Origin: Pseudomonadota bacterium
GTDB lineage: Bacteria > Pseudomonadota > Alphaproteobacteria > Rhizobiales > Xanthobacteraceae
Length of the DNA: 64,000 nucleotides
Reading direction: 5' to 3'
NCBI GenBank assembly: GCA_023387735.1
Contig: JAEWHP010000035.1
Location: forward strand, 62,001-126,000
The notes under the pieces were generated by a model. It searched no databases. It saw nothing but the letters and a program-made list of their open reading frames with translations, and was not told where the DNA came from. Made by a program: the position numbers and the translations under genes. This document shows positions 24,526 to 32,166 of this stretch, in pieces; within the stretch, counting starts at the first letter, position 1, and each line of letters begins with the position of its first letter.

Positions 24526-25680
24526 TCAGAGCGTCTTCATGCCGATCTTGCCGTCGACGATTTCGATCAGGTAGACGTTGGGCTGGCTTTGGCCGCTTTC
24601 CTTGCCTGCGGGGCCGGACTTCTTGAACACGATGTCGCCGTTCAGGCCCTTGATGTTGATATCCCACAGCGCCGCCTTGATCGCGGCAGGCTCCGCCTTG
24701 CCTGCCTTCTCGATCGCGGCCGCCGCGGTGCGAATGCCGTCATAGCCGCGAAAGCTCTCGGTGCAGCCGGCGAAGTCGTAGCCGCGCTTCTTCCACTCGG
24801 AAATGAAGTAGTTGGTCGCTTCGGGGTTCGGGGTCTTGTCGGGGAACCAGGGCAGGAACGTCGTCAGGTGCATGGTCCCGTTGGCGGCGGCACCTGCCTG
24901 CGCGATGATCTGGTCAGGATTTTGCGAACCGCCTGTCGTGATGATGCGCTTCTTCAAGCCAAGCGCTGCGGCCTGCTTGAAGATCAGCGTAAGCTGGTCG
25001 ACGGCCGTCGTCACGATGATGGTCTCGGAATCGGTGCCCTTCAGCTTGGAAAGCTGCGCGCTCATGTCTTGGGCGCCCTGGTCCATGGTCTCGATGGACC
25101 CGACCGTGATGCCCTTCTCTTTCATCATTTTGCTGAAGTCTTCAGCGGTGCCGCGGCCCCAGTCGTTGTTGATGACGAGGAAATCGACCTTCTTCAGTGC
25201 GAGCTTGTCGACAATTCCCTTGAACGCCGCGGCCTCGATCGCCGACGGCGGCGAGATGCGGAAGATGAAGGGGTTGCCGGTCGTGGTGATCTTGCCCGAC
25301 GAGGACGTCTCGACCACCATCGGCACCTCGTACTCCATCAGCTTGGGCATCACGGCCAGCGTCAGGCTGGAGCCCCACGCGCCCATCAGGACCGGCACCT
25401 TGTCGCTGGTGATCAGCTTTTCGGCGACGGCGGCCGCTTCCGTCGGATTGCTCTTGTTGTCTTCGATGACCAGCTCTATTTTCTTGCCAAGGATGCCGCC
25501 CTTGGCGTTGATCTCGTCAGCCGCGATCTTCGCACCATTGACGACATAGGTGCCGGAAGCGGCGAACGCGCCGGTCAGCGGCTCGTTGACACCGATCTTG
25601 ATGGTCTGGGCGTCGGCGACCCCGCCCATGACGGCGACCGCCAGCGCGATCGCAGGAACACTTCTGAAAGTCCGTTTCAT
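24526..25680 (-). CDS. Periplasmic ligand-binding protein of the Liv-type ABC importer
   Basis: A 384-residue type-I periplasmic receptor (LivJ/AmiC fold). The signal peptide spans about residues 1-25 (RSVPAIALAVAVMGGVADAQ), and the mature protein begins TIKIGVNEPLTGAFAASG. Conserved parts: VNGAKIAADEINAKGGILGK, VPVLMGAWGSSLTLAVMPK and YDGIRTAAAAIEKAG. The ATG at 25680 is chosen over 25698 or 25686 because GGAG then lies six nucleotides upstream. It follows the CoxS-G gene by 56 nt in the same orientation. The ligand is unknown; context suggests the substrate of the adjacent molybdenum hydroxylase. Confidence 0.9.
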   Translation of the reverse strand: MKRTFRSVPAIALAVAVMGGVADAQTIKIGVNEPLTGAFAASGTYVVNGAKIAADEINAKGGILGKKIELVIEDNKSNPTEAAAVAEKLITSDKVPVLMGAWGSSLTLAVMPKLMEYEVPMVVETSSSGKITTTGNPFIFRISPPSAIEAAAFKGIVDKLALKKVDFLVINNDWGRGTAEDFSKMMKEKGITVGSIETMDQGAQDMSAQLSKLKGTDSETIIVTTAVDQLTLIFKQAAALGLKKRIITTGGSQNPDQIIAQAGAAANGTMHLTTFLPWFPDKTPNPEATNYFISEWKKRGYDFAGCTESFRGYDGIRTAAAAIEKAGKAEPAAIKAALWDINIKGLNGDIVFKKSGPAGKESGQSQPNVYLIEIVDGKIGMKTL

Positions 25681-25736
25681 ATCCATCTCCACTCTCACGC
25701 TGTTGATCTATCCGCAGTCCAAACTTCGTCGTTCTG

Positions 25737-26930
25737 TCACGGCGCTCCGTCCTTGGCGGACGAGAACCGGCCAAGCCATCGCGTGGCCCGTGCGCGCAGG
25801 GAGCCGAGTACCAGCGCCATTCCGTTCAACTCGGCCGCAGCAGTTTCGGCCTGTGGCGCGCCGGACAGGCGGCGGTCGAGATTGCCGGCAAACTCCGCGA
25901 TCAATCGCGCCGCGAGATCGCGCACCAGTCCCGCTCTTCCGACCTGCGCCAGCATGCCCGTCAGCGTGTATCCGATGGAAAGATCGACGCGCGTCCCCTG
26001 CCCGGCCTGCACCAGCCGGTAGCGGATTTCGCCTTGCGTCGACGACCGGCTGCGGCGGTCGTTGCCGATGCCGACGATGCGGCCGGACATGTCGGCCGGA
26101 TTGCGTTCGACACGTGCGGCGCCGAGGAAGGTCGCGGCGATCGGGCCGAGCTTCACGCGAATGGCCCCTTCGACGCGCTCCGGCCTCGGTGGCGCCGTCA
26201 ACGATGCGCCGGGCAGACAGGCCGCGACGGCGGCGATGTCGCCGAACATCGCAAAGACTTTTTCGGGGGGATGCGCGACGGTGAAATGCTCGGTCAGAAC
26301 GGTTGCCGGGATAAAGTCGGGAATCGAACCGACCGGACTACCCGCCTCGGGCGCGCTCTGTTCGTGCGCAGGCTCGGCATCGTCCGCACCGCGATGGGCG
26401 CTTCGACCCGAGCCGACGGGCCCCAGGATCTTTCGTCCGCCGCCCGGCTCCGGCGCGATGTTACGGCCGCGCCGCGCTTCGATCACGGACTGCACCGCCC
26501 GCACGATGCCGACATAACCGGTGCAGCGGCACAGGTTTCCGCTCAATCCGACCCGAATCAAACGTTCATCGGCCTGCGGCAGTCGCAGCACGAGATCGCG
26601 TGCGGAGACCAGCATCCCGGGCGTGCAGTAGCCGCATTGCAGCGCATGCTCGCGGGTAAAGGCGGCACGAAGCTCCGTCGTGACGCCGTCCTCGTCGAGG
26701 CCTTCGATCGTGGTCACTTCTGCACCCTCGCAGGCCACCGCATAGGTGATGCACGAGCGCGCCGGCACGCCGTCGACCAGCACCGTGCAGGCGCCACAGA
26801 CGCCATGCTCGCAGCCGAGATGCGTCCCGGTCAGATCGAGCTTGTCGCGGACGAAATCGGCGAGGTTGGTGCGCGGCTCCGCCGATATGCGCACCGCGCG
26901 CTGGTTGACGCTGAGTTCGATCATGCTCAT
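25737..26930 (-). CDS. Fused [2Fe-2S] small subunit and CoxG-like domain of a molybdenum hydroxylase
   Basis: Natural fusion, 397 residues. Residues 1-155 are a CoxS-type iron-sulfur subunit: plant-type cluster GCEHGVCGACTVLVDG and proximal cluster QCGYCTPGMLV plus GNLCRCTGY. A Gly/Ala-rich linker (about 160-205) leads to a CoxG/SRPBCC domain (about 210-350: FTVAHPPEKVFAMFGDIAAVAACLPG) with a C-terminal basic and hydrophobic tail. CoxG of CO dehydrogenase helps recruit the enzyme to the membrane and quinone pool; here that role would be built into the small subunit, which is inference. Overlaps the CoxM-like gene by 4 nt. Confidence 0.9.
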   Translation of the reverse strand: MSMIELSVNQRAVRISAEPRTNLADFVRDKLDLTGTHLGCEHGVCGACTVLVDGVPARSCITYAVACEGAEVTTIEGLDEDGVTTELRAAFTREHALQCGYCTPGMLVSARDLVLRLPQADERLIRVGLSGNLCRCTGYVGIVRAVQSVIEARRGRNIAPEPGGGRKILGPVGSGRSAHRGADDAEPAHEQSAPEAGSPVGSIPDFIPATVLTEHFTVAHPPEKVFAMFGDIAAVAACLPGASLTAPPRPERVEGAIRVKLGPIAATFLGAARVERNPADMSGRIVGIGNDRRSRSSTQGEIRYRLVQAGQGTRVDLSIGYTLTGMLAQVGRAGLVRDLAARLIAEFAGNLDRRLSGAPQAETAAAELNGMALVLGSLRARATRWLGRFSSAKDGAP

Positions 26931-27763
26931 GCGACCGCCTCACAGACCGCACGCTTCAATACGCTTGCATGGATATGACGATGGGCGGCGTTCGAGACGC
27001 CTGCCTTGGCCAGGATCGCGTCAGCGACGCGTGCATCGAAGCTACTTTTGTAGTCACCGGCAATGCGGCCGCCGAACAGTTCCGCGGCTTCGGTGATGAC
27101 GATCGGCGCGGCATCGATGGCGCCGATCACGATCCGGGCCGTCCCGGCGCTCGGGTCGATCAGCACCGCGCCGATCGCGTGGGCGAACTCGCCGGTCTTG
27201 CGGCAGCTCTTGACGTAACCCCAATGCGCCGAAGCGGACCTCGCGGGGATATGAATCGTTTCGACGATCTCGCCGGCGCGCAACGCGCTTTCGAGCGCGC
27301 CGACGACAAATTCCTCCATCGCGATCGTGCGGCTACCTGCGTTGCTCCGCAGCGTCAATTTCGCGCCCAGCGCCGAGAGCGCGGACACCCAGTCTGCTGC
27401 AGGATCGGCATGGCTGAGCGATCCGCCCACGGTGCCGCGATTGCGAACGGCGCGGTAGGCGATGTTGCCCGCGACAGCCCGCATCGCGCCGCGCGTGACG
27501 TCGGGCGTGCGTCCGTCCTCGATGTCGGCATGGGTAACGCAGGCGCCGAGCACGAGTTCGTCACCACTCCGCTCGGCCTGCTTCAGTGCGGCCAGGGCGG
27601 TGATGTCGACGATCATCTGCGGTTCCACCAGCCGCAGATTCAGCATCGGCCCCAGCGACTGCCCGCCGGCGATGATCTTGGCTGTGTCACCTGCCTGATT
27701 AAGCACGGCAAGTGCCGACTGCAGATCACGTGGACGTTCGTAGCCGAAAGGCGCCGGTTTCAT
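26927..27763 (-). CDS. FAD-binding medium subunit of a molybdenum hydroxylase (CoxM type)
   Basis: A 278-residue flavoprotein subunit carrying electrons from the Fe-S clusters to the acceptor. It starts MKPAPFGYERPRDLQSALAVL, with the FAD motifs IAGGQSLGPMLNLRL and NRGTVGGSLSHADPAADW, and the C-terminal FAD_binding_5/CO_deh_flav_C part DYKSSFDARVADAILAKAG. Length and motif order match CoxM/CutM family members. Coupled by 4-nt overlaps to both neighbours (large subunit upstream, CoxS-G downstream), so the three subunits are probably made in fixed ratio. Confidence 0.93.
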   Translation of the reverse strand: MKPAPFGYERPRDLQSALAVLNQAGDTAKIIAGGQSLGPMLNLRLVEPQMIVDITALAALKQAERSGDELVLGACVTHADIEDGRTPDVTRGAMRAVAGNIAYRAVRNRGTVGGSLSHADPAADWVSALSALGAKLTLRSNAGSRTIAMEEFVVGALESALRAGEIVETIHIPARSASAHWGYVKSCRKTGEFAHAIGAVLIDPSAGTARIVIGAIDAAPIVITEAAELFGGRIAGDYKSSFDARVADAILAKAGVSNAAHRHIHASVLKRAVCEAVA

Positions 27764-30141
27764 GCCGCCGGCCTTTCTGCATCGCAGGCGGCCAGGATCG
27801 CCTCGACGACGCGGTATGGCGTCACCGGCGACTGCATCAGTTCGACGCCGAGCGGTCGCAGCGCGTCGTTGAGTGCGTTGACGATCGCAGCCGGCGGCGC
27901 GATGGCGCCGCCCTCACCGATGCCCTTGACGCCGAACTGCGTGTAGGGCGACGGCGTCTCCATGTGATCGAGACGCGGCGACGGCACCTCGGTCGGTCCC
28001 GGCAGCAGGTAGTCGGCAAGCGTCGTTGCGAGCGGCTGGCCCGACGCGTCGAACGGCATCTCCTCGTACAGCGCGGTGCCGATGCCCTGAGCGAGACCGC
28101 CATAGATCTGGCCGTCCACCACCATCGGATTGACGAGAACGCCGCCGTCCTCGACGATGACGTAATCGAGGATTTCGATCTCGCCGGTATCAGGATCGAC
28201 CGCGATCACTGCGGCGTGGGCGGCATAGCTGAAGGTCCCGCTATCGCGCTGCGGCTTGTAGCCTGATGTCACCTCCAGCCCGGCCGGATCGACATCGGGC
28301 GGCAGGTCCTGCGGGCGGCGATACCAGGTGTGCGCGATCTCCTGCAGGGTGACGCTGCCGTTGACGCCTTGCACCTCGCCGTTCTGCAGCACCACCGCTG
28401 CGGAATCGTGCTGCAGCAACTTCGCGCCGATGCGTTTGACGCGTTCGCTCAACTCGCGGCAGGCCGTTGCGACTGCGCCACCGGCCATCACCATCGAGCG
28501 CGATCCCCAGGTGCCCGTCGAGTAAGGCGTCATCGCGGTGTCGCCGAGGATAATGCGCACCCTGGCGACATCGACGCCCAGCATCTCGTGGGCGACCTGG
28601 GCCAGCGTCGTTTCCATCCCCTGCCCGTGCGAATGCACGCCGACGCGGAGTTCAAGTCCGCCATCCGGCGTCAGCCGCGCGGATGCCTGCTCGTGGCCGG
28701 GTACCATCGGGATGCCCCAGCCGGAATAGACCGATGTTCCGTGCGCCGCCTGCTCGCAATAGATCGAGATGCCGACGCCGATCCGACGTCCGTCGGCTTC
28801 GCCCTTGCGCTGGCGGGCGCGCACGCCGTCGACGTCGATGGCCGCAAGCGCGCGCCGCATCGCCTCGGGATAGTCGCCGCTGTCAAAATGCTTGTTGGTG
28901 ATGTTGTCGAACGGCATCTGGTCGGGGCGCACCAGATTGCGCAGGCGTACTTCGCCCGGCTCCAGGCCAGCTTCCGCGGCGACCAGATCCAGCATCAGTT
29001 CCAGCGCAAAGCAGACGCCGGTGCGGGCCACGCCGCGATACGGCAGGATCGGGCACTTGTTGGTCGCGACCGAAAACGTCCGGCAGCGGTAGGCCGGCAT
29101 CAGATAAGGCCCCGGCAGGATGCTGGCGACCTGCGCCGCCTCCAGGCACGCCGAGAACGGATAGGACGAGTAGGCGCCGGAATCGACGGTCGCTTCGCAG
29201 TCGATGCCCCGCAGCCGACCGTCGCGATCGGCGTAGACGGTGATCCGGTAATGGTGCTCGCGGCAGTTGGAGCTGGCGGTGAGATGCTCGCGGCGATCCT
29301 CGGTCCAGCGCACCGGATGCCCGCGATGCATCGTCAGCCAGGAAAGGCAGACTTCTTCCGGCAGCAGGATGCCCTTGTGCCCGAAACCGCCGCCGACATC
29401 GGGCGAAACGATGCGGATGCGGCCCTGCTCCATGCCGAGGCATTCGGCGAGGCCGCTGCGCGTGATGTGCGGCATCTGGGCCGAGGAATAGAGCGTGAGC
29501 TGATCGAGCCGGTGGTCGAAAGTCGCCACCACGCCGCGGCCTTCGAGCGGCGACATGCATTGCCGCGCCGTCGAAATCTCGCGCGTCACCTTGATCGGCG
29601 CGTCGAGCGCCGTCGAAATATCGATCTCGAAATTGGTTTCGAGAAAGACGTTATCGCCCCAGTGCTCGTGCACCAGCGCCGAGCCCGGCTCGCGTGCCTT
29701 GCGCATGTCGTGGACGGCGGGAAGTTCCTCCAGATCGAGCGTCACCGACGCCGCAATGTCCTCGGCTTCGGCGCGCGTCGGCGCCACGCACATCGCAACG
29801 AGTTCGCCGACCTGGCGCACCTTGCCGGTAGCAAGCACCGGCTGTTCGGAAATCTTGAACCCCGGCAGCCCCGAAACCGCGCGGATCGGGTTGATGCCGC
29901 CGAGATCTTCAGCAGTGAAGACGCTGCCGCGATAGCGCTCAGGGACGTGGATGCCGCGGATCCGCGCATGCGCCAGCGGACTGCGCACGAAAGCCACGTC
30001 CTGCAAACCGGCAAGGCGAATGTCGGCCACGAACTGGCCGCGGCCACGCATCAGCCGGTCGTCCTCCTTGCGCGGCAGCCGGACGCCGACGCCCTGTCCG
30101 GCGCCCGCACCTGCGGAAGGAAATTCGCGCTCGTTGCGCAC
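27760..30141 (-). CDS. Molybdopterin-binding large subunit of a molybdenum hydroxylase (CoxL/XdhB-like, not form-I CODH)
   Basis: A 793-residue Moco subunit. N-terminal a/b hammerhead domain (GVGVRLPRKEDDRLMRGRG, then AHARIRGI) and Moco-binding domains with DVGGGFGHKGILLPEE and the active-site loop LPYRGVARTGVCFALE. The catalytic glutamate is in GIGEGGAIAPPAAIVNAL. The loop lacks the AYRCSFR sequence with Cu-binding Cys of true CO dehydrogenase, so the substrate is more likely an aromatic N-heterocycle or aldehyde; this is inference. The GTG at 30141 after GGGGAGAACGTCACC is preferred; the frame stays open to 30381 antisense to the amidohydrolase. Confidence 0.9.
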   Translation of the reverse strand: MRNEREFPSAGAGAGQGVGVRLPRKEDDRLMRGRGQFVADIRLAGLQDVAFVRSPLAHARIRGIHVPERYRGSVFTAEDLGGINPIRAVSGLPGFKISEQPVLATGKVRQVGELVAMCVAPTRAEAEDIAASVTLDLEELPAVHDMRKAREPGSALVHEHWGDNVFLETNFEIDISTALDAPIKVTREISTARQCMSPLEGRGVVATFDHRLDQLTLYSSAQMPHITRSGLAECLGMEQGRIRIVSPDVGGGFGHKGILLPEEVCLSWLTMHRGHPVRWTEDRREHLTASSNCREHHYRITVYADRDGRLRGIDCEATVDSGAYSSYPFSACLEAAQVASILPGPYLMPAYRCRTFSVATNKCPILPYRGVARTGVCFALELMLDLVAAEAGLEPGEVRLRNLVRPDQMPFDNITNKHFDSGDYPEAMRRALAAIDVDGVRARQRKGEADGRRIGVGISIYCEQAAHGTSVYSGWGIPMVPGHEQASARLTPDGGLELRVGVHSHGQGMETTLAQVAHEMLGVDVARVRIILGDTAMTPYSTGTWGSRSMVMAGGAVATACRELSERVKRIGAKLLQHDSAAVVLQNGEVQGVNGSVTLQEIAHTWYRRPQDLPPDVDPAGLEVTSGYKPQRDSGTFSYAAHAAVIAVDPDTGEIEILDYVIVEDGGVLVNPMVVDGQIYGGLAQGIGTALYEEMPFDASGQPLATTLADYLLPGPTEVPSPRLDHMETPSPYTQFGVKGIGEGGAIAPPAAIVNALNDALRPLGVELMQSPVTPYRVVEAILAACDAERPAA

Positions 30142-30178
30142 GGTGACGTTCTCCCCGATCGAACCGACGCTGACCTCC

Positions 30179-31456
30179 CTATGCCGCAACGGCCTGCGGC
30201 AGAATCGGCGCCACCGCGTCATGACGCGTGCCCGCGCGCAGGCAGAACGCCGGCTGCAGCAGGCGTTCGGCGATGACTTCGTGCTTCTCGTTATCGACGA
30301 GGACGAACCTGCCGGTTTTCTCCGCGAGCACCGAGACGTCGGCGTCCATGCCGACCCTGAGCGCGCCGATCTCGTCGGCACGGCCGAGCATCATCGCCGG
30401 GTTCGACGTGACCATCGGCACCACCTGCTCGAGCGTGAGGCCGAGCGCCATCATCGAGCTCATGGCCTGGACCAGGCTGAACTTGGCCTGGCCGGCGAAC
30501 GGATGGTTCTCGTCGTCCTCGTGCTGGTCGGGCGTGCCGGCGGGCGCGGGAACATGGGTGTTGTAGCCATGAATGTCCGCGCCCAGCGTGGTGGGAATGA
30601 TGCCGGCGGCGATCGCCTTCTTGGCGAGCCGATAGGAGAAATGACTGCCGTGACCGACGTCGACCTTCAGGCCGCGATCGAGCGCCGCCTGGATCACCGG
30701 ATGCACCTCGCCCTCGCGATTTACAAAGCCGCCGGGGTGGCGCGTGAACGGATGCGCCAGCACGTCGCCCTCGCGCAGCAGCGGGATCACGCGCTCCAGG
30801 ATCGTGTCGACGTCCTCGCCATTGGTGCCGCTTTCGGGCAAGCCCCAGAGCTGGCCGAAATGCACATAGACCGGAAGGTCGGCGCGACGCCCGATCTCGG
30901 CCGCCATCTCGATGACGCGAATGCCCCAACGCGCAAAGCCGCCGATCTCGGCATGGGCCTTGATGCCGCGCACGATGTCAGGATTGGCCGTGGCCGATTT
31001 CACGGTGGCGTCGATGTCGACGCCATCCGGACTGTAGAGTTTCGGATAATAATGTCCCTCGAGCCCGCCCACGAGGTAAGCCGACAGGAATGCATAGACG
31101 CGCGACTTCGCGGGCTCGGCGATGAACTGCCGGAAGCCCGGCAGCGTCATGCAGGACGGACCGCCCTGATCGACCAATGTCGTTACCCCGGACTGCACGC
31201 CGACCATGTCGGCATTCATGCCGAAGCGGCCGGTGACATATTGATAGACATGGGCGTGCGTATCGATCAGGCCCGGCAGCACCAGCTTGCCGGTGACATC
31301 GATCACTTCTCTCGCGCTGGTCGGCAGGATATCCGCCTGCACGGCCGCGATCTTGCCGTTGCGAATGGCGACATCCCTGATGCCATCGATGCCGGAGGCC
31401 GGGCAGATCACGCGGCCGCCGCGCAGAAGCTGGTCGAAGGTGGCGCTGATGGCCAT
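30179..31456 (-). CDS. Amidohydrolase-superfamily metallohydrolase (dihydroorotase/deacetylase-like)
   Basis: First gene of the block, 425 residues. Metal ligands visible: His-x-His in LIDTHAHVYQYV, a lysine suited to carbamylation in RGIKAHAEIG, His in YVHFGQLWG and His in VGHGSHFSYR; the last metal Asp is less clear, probably TTLGADIHGYNTH. The C-terminal beta-sandwich closes with GALRVGMDADVSVL. It resembles amidohydrolases annotated as deacetylases. Likely opens a cyclic amide or removes an acyl group in the pathway. ATG at 31454-31456 with a GGAGATCGTTC ribosome binding site. Confidence 0.88.
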   Translation of the reverse strand: MAISATFDQLLRGGRVICPASGIDGIRDVAIRNGKIAAVQADILPTSAREVIDVTGKLVLPGLIDTHAHVYQYVTGRFGMNADMVGVQSGVTTLVDQGGPSCMTLPGFRQFIAEPAKSRVYAFLSAYLVGGLEGHYYPKLYSPDGVDIDATVKSATANPDIVRGIKAHAEIGGFARWGIRVIEMAAEIGRRADLPVYVHFGQLWGLPESGTNGEDVDTILERVIPLLREGDVLAHPFTRHPGGFVNREGEVHPVIQAALDRGLKVDVGHGSHFSYRLAKKAIAAGIIPTTLGADIHGYNTHVPAPAGTPDQHEDDENHPFAGQAKFSLVQAMSSMMALGLTLEQVVPMVTSNPAMMLGRADEIGALRVGMDADVSVLAEKTGRFVLVDNEKHEVIAERLLQPAFCLRAGTRHDAVAPILPQAVAA

Positions 31457-31509
31457 GAACGATCTCCTTTGTCCCCGCCAGCGGCTCTGGTCCCGGTCCG
31501 CTAAAATGC

Positions 31510-31521
31510 GAAGTATACTTC
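31510..31521. promoter_or_regulatory. Palindromic operator candidate for the MarR regulator
   Basis: GAAGTATACTTC is a perfect 12-bp palindrome, flanked by AAATGC and GTATTT so that 22 of 24 bases are symmetric. It lies between the divergent amidohydrolase (start 31456) and marR genes. Another half-site, ACTTCAT, follows at about 31538. AT-rich dyads of this size in such a position are the usual MarR-family operator. Confidence 0.7.
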
Positions 31522-31617
31522 GTATTTACAAAAGCAAACTTCATGCCATGATCGGGCCGAGGCGAAGCCGATCGAATCGAGCCATTCGCGCGGATGTTAC
31601 GAAGCTTGGAGAGTGCG

Positions 31618-32112
31618 TTGCGGAAGACGAAGAAGCGTCGCGGTGAGAGCAAGCACCGCCCCTGGCCGCTGTCGCAGCGGCCGGGATTTCTGATCCGACG
31701 ATTGCACCAGATTCATGTCGCGCTGTTCCAGGAGGCCTGCGGCGCATTCGAGATCACGCCGCTGCAATACAGCCTGCTTTCCGCGCTGGCGGTGCGCAAA
31801 ACCGCCGATCAAACCACATTGGCGGCCGATATCGCGCTGGACCGGACGACGACGACCGGTGCGCTGAAGCGGCTCGCCGCGCGCAATTTCGTCGAGAGAG
31901 CCGTGGATGATCAGGACCGCCGCGCGCGGCTCTGCAGACTGACGCCGGCAGGCGCGGCGTTACTCGCGAAAATCGAGGCATCGGCGCGGGCCGCGCACCG
32001 CGCCACGCTGGACAATCTGGGTGAGCGGGAACAGGCCGCCTTCATCGACATGATGCAGCGCATTGTCGCAGCACACTCCAATCGCGACAGCGCTGCTGCC
32101 GTATTCGATTGA
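31618..32112 (+). CDS. MarR-family transcriptional regulator
   Basis: A 164-residue winged-helix repressor-type protein. Helices QRPGFLIRRLHQIHVALFQE and ITPLQYSLLSALA precede the recognition helix region LAADIALDRTTTTGALKRLA and the wing VERAVDDQDRRARLCRLT, the conserved DxRxR wing motif. The C-terminal helices form the dimer interface. The TTG at 31618 has GGAGAG upstream at good distance; the in-frame ATG at 31594 has no ribosome binding site but remains possible (172 residues). Divergent from the Mo-hydroxylase/Liv operon and probably its ligand-released repressor, acting at the palindrome at 31510-31521. Confidence 0.88.
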   Translation: MRKTKKRRGESKHRPWPLSQRPGFLIRRLHQIHVALFQEACGAFEITPLQYSLLSALAVRKTADQTTLAADIALDRTTTTGALKRLAARNFVERAVDDQDRRARLCRLTPAGAALLAKIEASARAAHRATLDNLGEREQAAFIDMMQRIVAAHSNRDSAAAVFD

Positions 32113-32166
32113 CCGTCAGTGCTGGCATCTCTGCCGCCTTTTTAACTGGACCTGCATAATTTGTAA

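Noticed and set aside
27760..30141. Annotation as carbon monoxide dehydrogenase CoxL
   Set aside because: The form-I motif with the copper-binding cysteine is missing; PYRGVAR is found instead.
28330..30276. 648-codon plus-strand frame opposite the molybdenum hydroxylase large subunit
   Set aside because: Arg/His/Asp-rich shadow with no recognisable domain.
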